This document shows positions 43,338 through 51,813 of a DNA stretch of 64,000 nucleotides, one piece after another; the stretch's first letter is position 1; every line of letters begins with the position of its first letter. The notes beneath the pieces are model-generated. The model did not search any database. It had not been told where the DNA came from and saw only the letters and a list, made by a program, of their open reading frames with translations. The translations under genes and the position numbers were made by a program. The DNA is from Clostridium sp. CAG:510 (GTDB lineage: Bacteria > Bacillota > Clostridia > Lachnospirales > Lachnospiraceae), in the NCBI GenBank assembly GCA_000434615.1, contig FR880848.1:77897-141896 (forward strand), given 5' to 3'.

Positions 43338-44392
43338 TGAATGAGCGGGTCCTCGTATTTATCCATGAAATCCGGCCCCAGCCGCACCATTTCGTCGGCA
43401 AACCGGATGGCCTTGATTTCCGTCAGCACCGCCACCACCTTCTTAAACCTGAGGTTCGGAAAGAAATTTAAGATTTCCATGGGCAGTGCGGCATCAAACT
43501 GGGGGTATTCGGAAAACAGGGTCCGGTAATCCAGCGTGTCCCTCGGATGCGGTTTGATAAATATGGTTCCCTCTTTTTTATACTGTTCGATAATGTCTTC
43601 AAAAATCTGCCTTCTTATCTCCAGAGAGCAGAGCGGATCTGTCAAAATCAGGATTTTGTCGCCTTTTTCGTTGGCTTCTTTTATCTGCTCTTTCAGGCGG
43701 GCTTCATCCCGTACAAAGGCTTTGATGAGGATTTCTTTATCCTCCGCCGTAAGTTTATCCGTAAGCGCCTGCCTGGACACCTCGATATATTTAGGGCAGG
43801 GATGGGCAATGGCGGAAATGTCGTTGACTTCCATATCCAGACAGTATTTGCCGTAGCCGTTCTGCACAAAAATAAGGTTCAGACGGTTGGACATGAATGC
43901 CTTCAGTCCAAACATTCCTCTGTTGTCGAACCTCGCCGCATCAAAGTTTTTCAGGCAGTTTAATCCATCCTCCATGGCGTGGTAGGGAATTTTATTCTGA
44001 TTTAAATAATAACCGATGGGGTCGGAATCGCAGTACACATAAATGTCCTCATACTGCCGCAAATCCACCGGAACAAACGGAGCCTCCAGCCGGGCGTATT
44101 CCTTCGTGAAGCGGATGCGGGAAAGCATGTTAAAGAAAATATTCCCCTTATCCACCCTGTATTTTGCAAGCTCCGGGAAAAAGTCCTCTCTTTTTTCCTC
44201 AAACATAATGACTTCCCGGAACATGCCGGTACTCTCCACCCGCTCCTTTAAGGACTCAAAATTGTTGGACATGGTGGAAAGCATCAGGGTTGCCTTCCCT
44301 TTTTCCTCTGCGGGCTTCCGTAATTCTTTTAAAAATGTCACATATACGTGATAATAGGTATGACAGATATAAATCCGTCCGTTCTTTTTCAT
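43316..44392 (-). CDS. GT52-like glycosyltransferase, candidate pseudaminyltransferase
   Basis: The ATG at 44392 follows GGAAAGGAAA; an upstream GTG (44410) would add six residues. The 358-residue protein has MEDGLN (Glu141-Asp142-Gly143) and IFIKPHPRD (His282-Pro283), the two short motifs (D/E-D/E-G and HP) shared by bacterial sialyltransferase families GT38, GT52 and GT80. These enzymes use CMP-activated nonulosonates. Because the only nonulosonate pathway in view is for CMP-pseudaminic acid, this is the best candidate for the transferase that uses it. It lies next to the PglK-like flippase. Overall similarity beyond the motifs could not be tested. Confidence 0.7.
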   Translation of the reverse strand: MKKNGRIYICHTYYHVYVTFLKELRKPAEEKGKATLMLSTMSNNFESLKERVESTGMFREVIMFEEKREDFFPELAKYRVDKGNIFFNMLSRIRFTKEYARLEAPFVPVDLRQYEDIYVYCDSDPIGYYLNQNKIPYHAMEDGLNCLKNFDAARFDNRGMFGLKAFMSNRLNLIFVQNGYGKYCLDMEVNDISAIAHPCPKYIEVSRQALTDKLTAEDKEILIKAFVRDEARLKEQIKEANEKGDKILILTDPLCSLEIRRQIFEDIIEQYKKEGTIFIKPHPRDTLDYRTLFSEYPQFDAALPMEILNFFPNLRFKKVVAVLTEIKAIRFADEMVRLGPDFMDKYEDPLIHRQNEQI

Positions 44393-44475
44393 CCGCGATT
44401 TCCTTTCCACAGAATAACACCTGCTTCTTTATTCCGTGCTTTCCCATCCGATGCAGCCGTGGCCGCACATTGGGG

Positions 44476-45462
44476 CTAATCCATATGCTTTAACTTCCGG
44501 TGCAGCCTGCGTACCCCCCTTGGACAGGTGCCAAGCAAAAGCAGGTACAGCTTGTTTTTACCCGTAAGGTACGGGGAGCTTATCACATCCCCCATATGGT
44601 GTCTTATAAACGAAACGCACTTTCTGTACGGCAGGTTGTCCTTTGTCATCTGTCCCACCGGAATGTGAAGCAGATATTCCAGCCTCTGGAACAGCCCGAA
44701 ACGGACTGCCACCTTTTGTAAAGCCGGATAATATTCCTCCACCAGTGCCGTCACCCTGTCCGCATTGTCCACGCAGTCCCCGTAAACCCTCGGGAACACA
44801 TCCGGGTCTTTTTTCCGGGTGTTGCTGCCAATCCGGTAATACACATGATACCCGTATCCGGGCAGACTGTAAATCCCCTCCGTGCGGGTCAGCATTCTGG
44901 TCAGCAGATAAAAGTCTTCATTGAGCATCCCTTCCGGGAAGCCTTCCTCTGTAAAAAGCTCTCTTTTTAAGAGCTTGGTGCAAAAAGAGCAGTCGCCCTT
45001 ATGCAGGAGAAGCTCTCTTAAAAAATCTTCGCTTTTAATAAATTCTTCCTCTTTTGGCGGAACACAGATGTCCGGCAGCCTGCTGCCCTCCGCATCCACT
45101 TCGTCCCTGCCTATCTGGGCAATGCCGCAGCCGCTTTTTTGCATGGCGGAAAGCAGCCTTTCGTACATATCCGGCTCTATGAAATCATCGCTGTCCACAA
45201 AGCCCAGATATTCGCCCCTTGCCTCTCTGATCCCCAGATTCCGGGCAGAGGAGGAACCGCCGTTTTCTTTATGGAATACCCGGATGCGGGCATCCTTTTT
45301 TGCCAGTTCGTCACAGAGCGCCCCCGTGCCGTCCGTAGAGCCGTCATCCACCAGAAGAATCTCCATAGCGGAATAGGTTTGTCTGCATACGGAGTCCACA
45401 CATTTCGGCAGGCAGTCCATAATATTGTAAATAGGAATAATCACACTGATGAGGGCATCCAT
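44476..45462 (-). CDS. GT2 glycosyltransferase
   Basis: A 328-residue GT-A enzyme starting MDALISVIIPIYN, with VDDGSTDGTG and GFVDSDDFIEPD (metal site). The second half holds FPEGMLNEDFYLLTRML, typical of capsule family 2 transferases. No membrane segment is evident. Soluble, cytoplasmic; substrate unknown. It starts 22 bp after the preceding GT4 gene in the same direction. Confidence 0.87.
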   Translation of the reverse strand: MDALISVIIPIYNIMDCLPKCVDSVCRQTYSAMEILLVDDGSTDGTGALCDELAKKDARIRVFHKENGGSSSARNLGIREARGEYLGFVDSDDFIEPDMYERLLSAMQKSGCGIAQIGRDEVDAEGSRLPDICVPPKEEEFIKSEDFLRELLLHKGDCSFCTKLLKRELFTEEGFPEGMLNEDFYLLTRMLTRTEGIYSLPGYGYHVYYRIGSNTRKKDPDVFPRVYGDCVDNADRVTALVEEYYPALQKVAVRFGLFQRLEYLLHIPVGQMTKDNLPYRKCVSFIRHHMGDVISSPYLTGKNKLYLLLLGTCPRGVRRLHRKLKHMD

Positions 45463-45484
45463 TCTGCTTACAAATCCATCCTTT

Positions 45485-46684
45485 CTATTTTGTAGCCTCT
45501 TCGCACATTCTCCGGTACATATGGTAGGGCGCTATGGGCTCCGCTTCGCTTAAAATGCCGCTTTCTGCCGCGACTGCCCTGCCTTCCGTGAGGCCCTTCA
45601 GGAAAGAAAGCAGCTTCCTTGCGGCATTTTCCGCATTCCATTCCGAAGAAACAGTATCATAAGCAGCCCTTCCCAGCTTTTCCATTATGTTTTCGTTTTG
45701 TATCAAGGTTGTAAGGTTTTTATAAAAAATTGCAAAATTGCCGTCCGGGTAAACCATGCCGTTTTTGCCGGGCTTAAGAAGAAACGGTGCTGCGCCGATG
45801 CCGCAGTCCGCTACCACTGCCATACAGCTGTTCATGGCTTCGTTTAAAACCGCGCCCCAGCCTTCTCCGTAATCGCTGGTAAACAGGAAAATATCCGCAT
45901 TTTCCATATATTCCCTCACCTGTTCGGGCTTCTTGAAACCGGCGAAGGTCACGTATTCCGACAGATGTTTTTCCTCCGTCATCTGCATAAGCATCTCTTC
46001 CATTTCGCCGCCGCCCACCATGGTCAGGGAAAAATCATAGCCTTCCTGCACTAATTTTTCCGCTGCCAGAATTGCCATTTCCGGGTGTTTCCAATCAATA
46101 AAGCGGCCCGCCCAGAGTAAGGACGGCTTTTTTTCTCTTTCCCGTCGTCTTCTTTTTGTTTCCATCAGGTTATCCACATCCTGGGGCTTAAATGTGGGGA
46201 AATATCCCCATTTATACATTTTGCCGGGGTATGCTTTCACAATATGAAAGTCGCTCGCCACGTAGCCGCCACAGCAGAGCAGGTACACCGGTGCCTTGCG
46301 GTAACGGGTATGGTCCTTGTATTTCTGCACCAGTCCCCTGGGGGATATGGCTTTCCACTGACCGGTTTTATACAGACGTTCGCTGAGCCGGACCACAATT
46401 TTGCCTTCCCGCAGTCTGTCCGCGATGTAGCTTTCATCGTCCACACCCCCGAACAGTACGATGTCGCTCTCCGCAATCAGTTTCCGGCAGAAAAATTCCT
46501 CTTCGTAAAACAGATGCAGATAGGGAAGCCCGGAGAAATCCTGCCCCCAGCCCATTTTTATCCGTTCCTCCGCCATAGGCTCCGTCTGCACAAAGAAAAA
46601 GTCCTCGGAAAGCTGTTCCCGCATGGCATTGCAGAACGGAATCTGATGATGATTGATGTAATTGGACACAAATACGACTTTCAT
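45485..46684 (-). CDS. GT4-like glycosyltransferase
   Basis: The ATG at 46684 lies four bases after AGGAGGGG and begins MKVVFVSNYINHHQIPFC (399 residues). Two GT-B domains: the N-terminal one has FGGVDDESYIADRL, the C-terminal one has LWAGRFIDWKHPE and the donor-site block DYGEGWGAVLNEAMNS with the E-x7-E pair. This fits family 4 with a slightly unusual N-terminus. It would act on a lipid-linked intermediate in the cytoplasm. Confidence 0.83.
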   Translation of the reverse strand: MKVVFVSNYINHHQIPFCNAMREQLSEDFFFVQTEPMAEERIKMGWGQDFSGLPYLHLFYEEEFFCRKLIAESDIVLFGGVDDESYIADRLREGKIVVRLSERLYKTGQWKAISPRGLVQKYKDHTRYRKAPVYLLCCGGYVASDFHIVKAYPGKMYKWGYFPTFKPQDVDNLMETKRRRREREKKPSLLWAGRFIDWKHPEMAILAAEKLVQEGYDFSLTMVGGGEMEEMLMQMTEEKHLSEYVTFAGFKKPEQVREYMENADIFLFTSDYGEGWGAVLNEAMNSCMAVVADCGIGAAPFLLKPGKNGMVYPDGNFAIFYKNLTTLIQNENIMEKLGRAAYDTVSSEWNAENAARKLLSFLKGLTEGRAVAAESGILSEAEPIAPYHMYRRMCEEATK

Positions 46685-46751
46685 ACGCCCCTCCTTTTGC
46701 TGTACGCCTCCCACATGCATACAGCCGGTAAATCTTTCATACTAACCCTTG

Positions 46752-48092
46752 CTAACTCTCTATCTTCCGGTAAATCTCCAGCAGCTGCCGGTAATTTTTC
46801 TCTGCGTCATGGGTCACAAACGCTCTCGCTCTCGCTGCAGCCCCCAGTTCTTCCGCCAGCCGGCAGTCCCCGAACAGCCGGCAGATTTCTTCTGCCAGTG
46901 CTGCGGTGTCGCCCTTCTTAAATAAAAGGCCTTCCTTTTCGTGTGTCAGCAGGCTTTCCACGCCTCCGACCGCCGAGCTTACCACCGGCATGCCGAGCAG
47001 CATGGCTTCTCCCACGGAATTGGGAGAATTTTCCAGTGCCGAAGCCGATACGAAAAGTTCGCTTTTCAAGTAGGCATCGCACATGTCTTCCGCCTGCAGT
47101 CTGCCTAAGAAATGCACCTTTTCCTCCAGCCCGTATTTTACGATTTCATCCCGCAGATATTTTCCGTAAGAACCTATTTTCAGCTTTTCCTTTACGGACG
47201 CGTACCGGGTCACATTGTCACCCGCCACGTAAATTTCCGTATCCGGGTACTTTTTTAAGATGTCCGGCATCGCCCAGAGCAGGTAATGCAGCCCCTTTAA
47301 GGGATAATTGCCCTGGCTGAAAAAAATCCGGTGCGGCATGCAGGCTTCCCGCTGCCAGCGTTTTTCATAAAACACCCGTCGCAGTGTTTCGTTCAGTATA
47401 TGGTATTCGGCATCCGGGTTCATGGAGTGCGATACCTCTCGGTCCCATGCCGTTCTGCCCGCCAGATGACCGGCTCCTTTTATGGCTTCCGTTTCATGTT
47501 CGCCCCGCAGCACATATTTTTTCTGCTGGAGCCGGATATTGTCGTGGCGCAGCACATCCCGCAGCAGAAAACGCTTCTGTATGTGTTCCGGCAAATCCGC
47601 CGGATAGGCTTTGGCTATCTCCGTACAGAGTCCCTGCAGGCCAATCAGGATTTTTTCCTTCGGCACCACCTTTGTCATGGCAAGGGTATGGGCATACTCC
47701 GCGCCGAAGCAGTGCACGATGTCGGGCTTAAAATCCTCTACAATCCATGCAAGCCTGTCCTTTAGGGCATTTTCGTACCGCTCCGGGTTCCGTAAATCCT
47801 CCGAAAAGCCGTATGCCTCCATGCCCTCTATGTGCCCCAGTTTCCGCACACCGGGTACGCTTCCTGCGTCCTCCGGCAAAGCACCCGTGCCGGTTTCTGC
47901 AGAAGCTTCTGTGGAACACCCTGCGATATTTTCCACGGGAAAACAGATGCCAGGCTCCACTCCATTTTCTTCTTTATTCTGTTGTAAGGACTCCATAAGC
48001 CCTGTGAGCCAGCCCTCGTTACAGCTTGCCGGAAGTCCCAGCTTCCCTGCTATCATGGGGAGCATGATATTGCACAGCCAGAGTACTCTCAT
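46752..48092 (-). CDS. GT4-family glycosyltransferase
   Basis: A 446-residue GT-B enzyme, longer than usual because of a variable insert at about residues 40-85 (low-similarity, acidic/small residues). FSQGNYPLKGLHYLLWAMP marks the start of the donor domain and SALENSPNSVGEAMLLGMP holds the paired acidic residues. Its start overlaps the stop of the GT2 gene upstream (ATGA). The function is sugar transfer to the repeat unit; sugar unknown. Confidence 0.85.
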   Translation of the reverse strand: MRVLWLCNIMLPMIAGKLGLPASCNEGWLTGLMESLQQNKEENGVEPGICFPVENIAGCSTEASAETGTGALPEDAGSVPGVRKLGHIEGMEAYGFSEDLRNPERYENALKDRLAWIVEDFKPDIVHCFGAEYAHTLAMTKVVPKEKILIGLQGLCTEIAKAYPADLPEHIQKRFLLRDVLRHDNIRLQQKKYVLRGEHETEAIKGAGHLAGRTAWDREVSHSMNPDAEYHILNETLRRVFYEKRWQREACMPHRIFFSQGNYPLKGLHYLLWAMPDILKKYPDTEIYVAGDNVTRYASVKEKLKIGSYGKYLRDEIVKYGLEEKVHFLGRLQAEDMCDAYLKSELFVSASALENSPNSVGEAMLLGMPVVSSAVGGVESLLTHEKEGLLFKKGDTAALAEEICRLFGDCRLAEELGAAARARAFVTHDAEKNYRQLLEIYRKIES

Positions 48093-48877
48093 TTTCGGAT
48101 TCCCGCCTTTATTTTTTCATATGCCGCAGCAAATTTTTTATTTTCCGCCAGATACCGGCGTAACGGCACAAGCGTTACCACAAGGTATGCCCGGCAGAAA
48201 AAAAGCTGCGTGCCCGTTAAATATTTTTTCGTTATCAGCCGGTGCTCTTCTTTGTCCCTTTTGCGGTTTTCCTTACTCTCCGAATAGCCGCCGCCTTCAT
48301 AGGCTGCCACCGTAAACGGAAGGTAAACCGCCTCTTCCTTCTGCTTAAGCACGCACCGGAGAAAATGCTCGTAGTCCGCCCGGATACGGTATTCCGGCAG
48401 ATACTTCCTGTCCGCAAACAGCCGCCTTGCATAAAAGCAGGACTGGTGACAGGGGATGTTTCGGAAGCACTGAAACGGTGTCATGCGCCCCGGCGCCGTC
48501 TGCAGACTGTCCGTTTTTCTGCAATAGGTATCGCCGTAGTAAATGCCCTTTCCGGGATTTTTTTCCATGGCCTCCGCGGTTCTTGTAAGGACCTGTCCGT
48601 CATAGAACAGATCGCCGCAGTTTAAGAACAGCACGTATTCCCCTGCTGCTTCCGAAACCGCCTGGTTCATGGCATCGTAGATGCCGGTATCCTTTTTCTC
48701 TATCAGACGGATTTTTTCATCAGCCGGAAGAAGCCCCGCAGAGCCGTCCTTACTGCCTCCGTCCTTTACGATAATTTCATAGTCCCGATATTCCTGTTTA
48801 CGGATGCTCTCCACCGTTTCCGCCAGCTTGGCGCCCGGATTTAAGCAGACCACCAGAATGGAAAATTTCACTGCCAC
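48089..48877 (-). CDS. GT2 glycosyltransferase
   Basis: A 262-residue GT-A enzyme with FSILVVCLNPGAKL, KDGGSKDGSAG and FLNCGDLFYD. The NCGD sequence takes the place of the usual DxD, as in many WcaA/WcaE-like colanic-acid-type family 2 enzymes. IPCHQSCFYARRLF follows. It is coupled by a 4-bp overlap to the next GT4 gene and lies 11 bp after the EpsG-like gene. Substrate unknown. Confidence 0.85.
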   Translation of the reverse strand: MAVKFSILVVCLNPGAKLAETVESIRKQEYRDYEIIVKDGGSKDGSAGLLPADEKIRLIEKKDTGIYDAMNQAVSEAAGEYVLFLNCGDLFYDGQVLTRTAEAMEKNPGKGIYYGDTYCRKTDSLQTAPGRMTPFQCFRNIPCHQSCFYARRLFADRKYLPEYRIRADYEHFLRCVLKQKEEAVYLPFTVAAYEGGGYSESKENRKRDKEEHRLITKKYLTGTQLFFCRAYLVVTLVPLRRYLAENKKFAAAYEKIKAGIRK

Positions 48878-48888
48878 AAAGCCCTCCC

Positions 48889-49971
48889 TTATTCCAGAAT
48901 CCAGCTATGGTAGGGCAGAAGCCGGATATTGATGTCATAAGATTTCTGCAGAAACACAATAAAATATATGAAAAACGCCACACCCACGCATGCCTTGAAA
49001 AACAGCCGCATCCGTTTTCCCGGTATTTCCGAAAGCACTGCCGGAAGCAGGAAAATATTGCTGATACTGAAATAATAGGCAACACGGGACACCTCCGGGA
49101 TGAAGGAACCGAAGCAGTAAGTGAGCAGTGCCCCCACATTCAGGATAAAATAAAATTTATTGGCACGGTTTTTCCGGATGACCTTTTTGTAAAAAAGCAG
49201 GCTGAATACCACCACTGCACCGCATTTGGCAATGTTTACATAGGATATCTGCGCTCTGTCAAACGCCGAATTTTCATAAAAGGGATAAATGGCAAAAATA
49301 ATCCTGCGGTAAAAGCCCGGAAACACTACCAGACTGGCACAGAATACCCCTGCCAGCGCCACCATCCATTTTTTCCACGGCAGTGTCGCCAGAAAATAAG
49401 CGGGAATTACCAGAAGCACGCTTTTATGGAACAATGCCGCAAAGACAATACAGCCCACAAAGGGCAACCATTTTTTTTCAATGGCATATTTCATGGCATA
49501 CAGGGCAACCGAAAGTGCAAAATAGTACCGCACTGTGTTCAGGCTGTTAAAATAAAAGCCCTGGGTCATCAGTAAAAACAATGCCGCGGGGAAATCCACG
49601 CTCTGATCGTAAATGGCTTTTAGGAAAAACCAAACCGTACCGAGGGAAAACAACGCCAGTATCACCCTGCCGCACCAGACATTGTTGCCCAGAAGATACT
49701 GTAACACCGCCACCAGCGCATTGAAGCCGATTTCGGAAGAAACATGCTGCCGTAAGGAAATCCGTTCAAACAGCTTCAGGTATTCCCCATAGTCGTTTCC
49801 CACCGAAACCCGGCACGCGGAAACGCCGAAAAGAAGCAGAAATACCGCAGCAAACAGCACCTGGCTCTGCGCTTTCCGGCGGGTCACGCCGTACCGGCTG
49901 TCAGGTTCCTGTGTTTCGATACCGTATGCAATTAGGACGGCAAGCGCCGTAAGCCCAATGTACCACTTCAT
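48889..49971 (-). CDS. EpsG-like polysaccharide polymerase
   Basis: The ATG at 49971 overlaps the stop of the GT2 gene (ATGA) and starts MKWYIGLTALAVLIAYG with the first helix; the longer frame upstream is a shadow. The 360-residue protein has about ten membrane segments, with VSVGNDYGEYLKLFERI after the second, matching the NDYxxY motif of EpsG-family proteins. These act as Wzy-type polymerases of exopolysaccharide repeat units outside the membrane. The neighbours, Wzz-like and WbaP-like genes just upstream, support that. Confidence 0.85.
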   Translation of the reverse strand: MKWYIGLTALAVLIAYGIETQEPDSRYGVTRRKAQSQVLFAAVFLLLFGVSACRVSVGNDYGEYLKLFERISLRQHVSSEIGFNALVAVLQYLLGNNVWCGRVILALFSLGTVWFFLKAIYDQSVDFPAALFLLMTQGFYFNSLNTVRYYFALSVALYAMKYAIEKKWLPFVGCIVFAALFHKSVLLVIPAYFLATLPWKKWMVALAGVFCASLVVFPGFYRRIIFAIYPFYENSAFDRAQISYVNIAKCGAVVVFSLLFYKKVIRKNRANKFYFILNVGALLTYCFGSFIPEVSRVAYYFSISNIFLLPAVLSEIPGKRMRLFFKACVGVAFFIYFIVFLQKSYDINIRLLPYHSWILE

Positions 49972-50765
49972 TCCCCTTGTTCCTTTCTTCCCTGCTTCAT
50001 GCCCTGCCGCATCAGCGCAAAGGCTTCTTTTACCGTTTTCTGCGTACACAAAGTACTCTTATGCACCAGCAGAAAACGAAGCGCCATCAAAGGCGCCAGA
50101 TTTCCGTATAAAAAATGATACAGAACTCCTCTGTCAAAGAAAAATTTATCATGATAGCCGGAAAACCAGGTGGACTCGCTTTCCGTCTCCCTGCCGATAA
50201 CCTCCGGTGATGTATAGACCTGTATACCCTTGTCCATCAGTTCCTTGATAAACAAACTGTCCTCACCGTTGCTGTATTTGGCGCCTCCGCCGAACAGGGT
50301 AGAAAAACGGACACCCGATTTTTTCAGGGCATCTGTCCGGATGGCAAAGCTCACCGCTCCGTACCTGCCGCAGTTGTAAAAATGAACCTTTTTTTCTTCC
50401 GTGATGAAGTAGGTCCGTCTGTCCTCCGCCACATCCACGTTAAACACAATCATATCCGCCTTGGGATTTTTTTCAAAGGCACCGGCAATCTTTTCCGCAT
50501 AACCGTCCCGGTATACAATATCTTCATCTGAAAATAAGCAGATATCTCTATCTGCTTTTTCAATGGCATGATTTCTGCTTTTTCCCACGCCTCTTTCCGC
50601 ATAGTGAAAACAGCGTATCCTGTGATTGTGATAGGTAAATTCCTCTTCACCGTCCCTCTCGCACTGGTCGATAATAATGGCATCGGAGGAAAGATTCATC
50701 CTGCCGGCAAGCTCCTTCGGCTCTGCATGCATGGCAGCTACAAGTACCTGTACTTCCCTGTTCAT
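49968..50765 (-). CDS. GT2-like glycosyltransferase
   Basis: The ATG at 50765 has AAGGG six bases upstream (a TTG at 50771 is the alternative). The 265-residue product starts MNREVQVLVAAMHAEPKEL. It has YAERGVGKSRNHAIEKA and LFSDEDIVYRDG (metal site), then FGGGAKYSNGEDSLF, which matches family 2 enzymes with a galactosyltransferase-like C-terminal block. No classical DGSTD motif is present. It sits between the Wzz-like and EpsG-like genes. Confidence 0.8.
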   Translation of the reverse strand: MNREVQVLVAAMHAEPKELAGRMNLSSDAIIIDQCERDGEEEFTYHNHRIRCFHYAERGVGKSRNHAIEKADRDICLFSDEDIVYRDGYAEKIAGAFEKNPKADMIVFNVDVAEDRRTYFITEEKKVHFYNCGRYGAVSFAIRTDALKKSGVRFSTLFGGGAKYSNGEDSLFIKELMDKGIQVYTSPEVIGRETESESTWFSGYHDKFFFDRGVLYHFLYGNLAPLMALRFLLVHKSTLCTQKTVKEAFALMRQGMKQGRKEQGE

Positions 50766-50767
50766 GT

Positions 50768-51808
50768 TCAACCCTTTCCGGCTCGGTCCTTATGACCGTA
50801 ATATAACTTCAGAAGCTTTTCGTCCGTACCGTACAATACGGCTGCCTCCGGCGGTGTTCCCTTCTTTATCAGAAGATGCACCATTTTTTCTATCTGTTTG
50901 CCGTTACGGATGCCTGCCTTTACCAAAAGGAGAACCGCCTCTTTTTCTTTCGGCATATCCGGGTCCGTAATATCCGCTATTCTGACCTGATGACCGGTAT
51001 ATTCGGCAATCTGTTTTTTAACCTCATTCAGACCGGGGCTTTCCTTTTCTGCCGGGTACAGCGCCAGGTCTTTTTCTCCTGTCAAAAACCGGTAGTACGC
51101 CTTAAACTCTTCCGGCTGCCCCATATCCAGAACGGGAAGCTCGTACCGGCATTCAAACAGCTCCGGCACATATGTGGAATCATCCGATATGAGAATATAC
51201 AGAAGAACAAGGAAAGAAACCAGAAAACCGATGACGGCCCCCAGTATGGTCATGTTCATCGTCCGGTCGTCCACTAATTTTAAGGTAGCTTCCTTCGGGA
51301 CCGTCAGCGGCTTTGTCCACAAAATCCGTTCCTGCGTCGCCGCGAAATCATCCACTGCCCCGATGAGTGCCTCCGCTATCTGCACGGATTTGTCCGGGTC
51401 ATTCGTGGATATTACAATCGTCAGCACGCGGCCATCCGGCAGAAGTACGGAGGAAATGCTGTCCTTATAGGTTTCCGCCGATACCCTTCCGTCCAGTCTG
51501 TTTACCACATCTTCCACAAAATCATCCGATACGACAAACTCCTTCCAGGCATCCTGGGTAAAGCATACCCAGCCCAAAGGCTCTTCCTCCCCCCGGTAAT
51601 ATTCCAGATAAACAGCCAGCTTAGCTTCGTATTCCTTTTCCTCCGGCACCAGACGCATGGCCGCAAAATACCCTCCGCCAAACAAAACTGCACCCGCAAC
51701 CGTGGAAAGAATGACAATCCAGAGTCTTTGAAGCAGGCGCACGCAGAGCAATCTGCCGTCCACTATATCCCTCGCATATTCAAACAAAACGCCGTTGCGG
51801 TTTTCCAT
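50768..51808 (-). CDS. Wzz-like chain-length regulator with a degenerate BY-kinase-like C-terminal domain
   Basis: A 346-residue protein. Two helices (about residues 28-50 and 187-210) flank an external region, the usual Wzz/YveK layout. The cytoplasmic tail (about 211-346) resembles a shrunken CpsD/YwqD kinase: EFKAYYRFL recalls the conserved AYR-LR start, and AVLLLVKAGIRNGKQ followed by LLIKKGTPPEAAVLYG recalls the last strands of the kinase. No Walker A or B motif and no tyrosine cluster are present. It may bind partners without kinase activity. It lies 5 bp after the WbaP-like gene, as in capsule operons. Confidence 0.78.
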   Translation of the reverse strand: MENRNGVLFEYARDIVDGRLLCVRLLQRLWIVILSTVAGAVLFGGGYFAAMRLVPEEKEYEAKLAVYLEYYRGEEEPLGWVCFTQDAWKEFVVSDDFVEDVVNRLDGRVSAETYKDSISSVLLPDGRVLTIVISTNDPDKSVQIAEALIGAVDDFAATQERILWTKPLTVPKEATLKLVDDRTMNMTILGAVIGFLVSFLVLLYILISDDSTYVPELFECRYELPVLDMGQPEEFKAYYRFLTGEKDLALYPAEKESPGLNEVKKQIAEYTGHQVRIADITDPDMPKEKEAVLLLVKAGIRNGKQIEKMVHLLIKKGTPPEAAVLYGTDEKLLKLYYGHKDRAGKG

Positions 51809-51813
51809 TCCCC

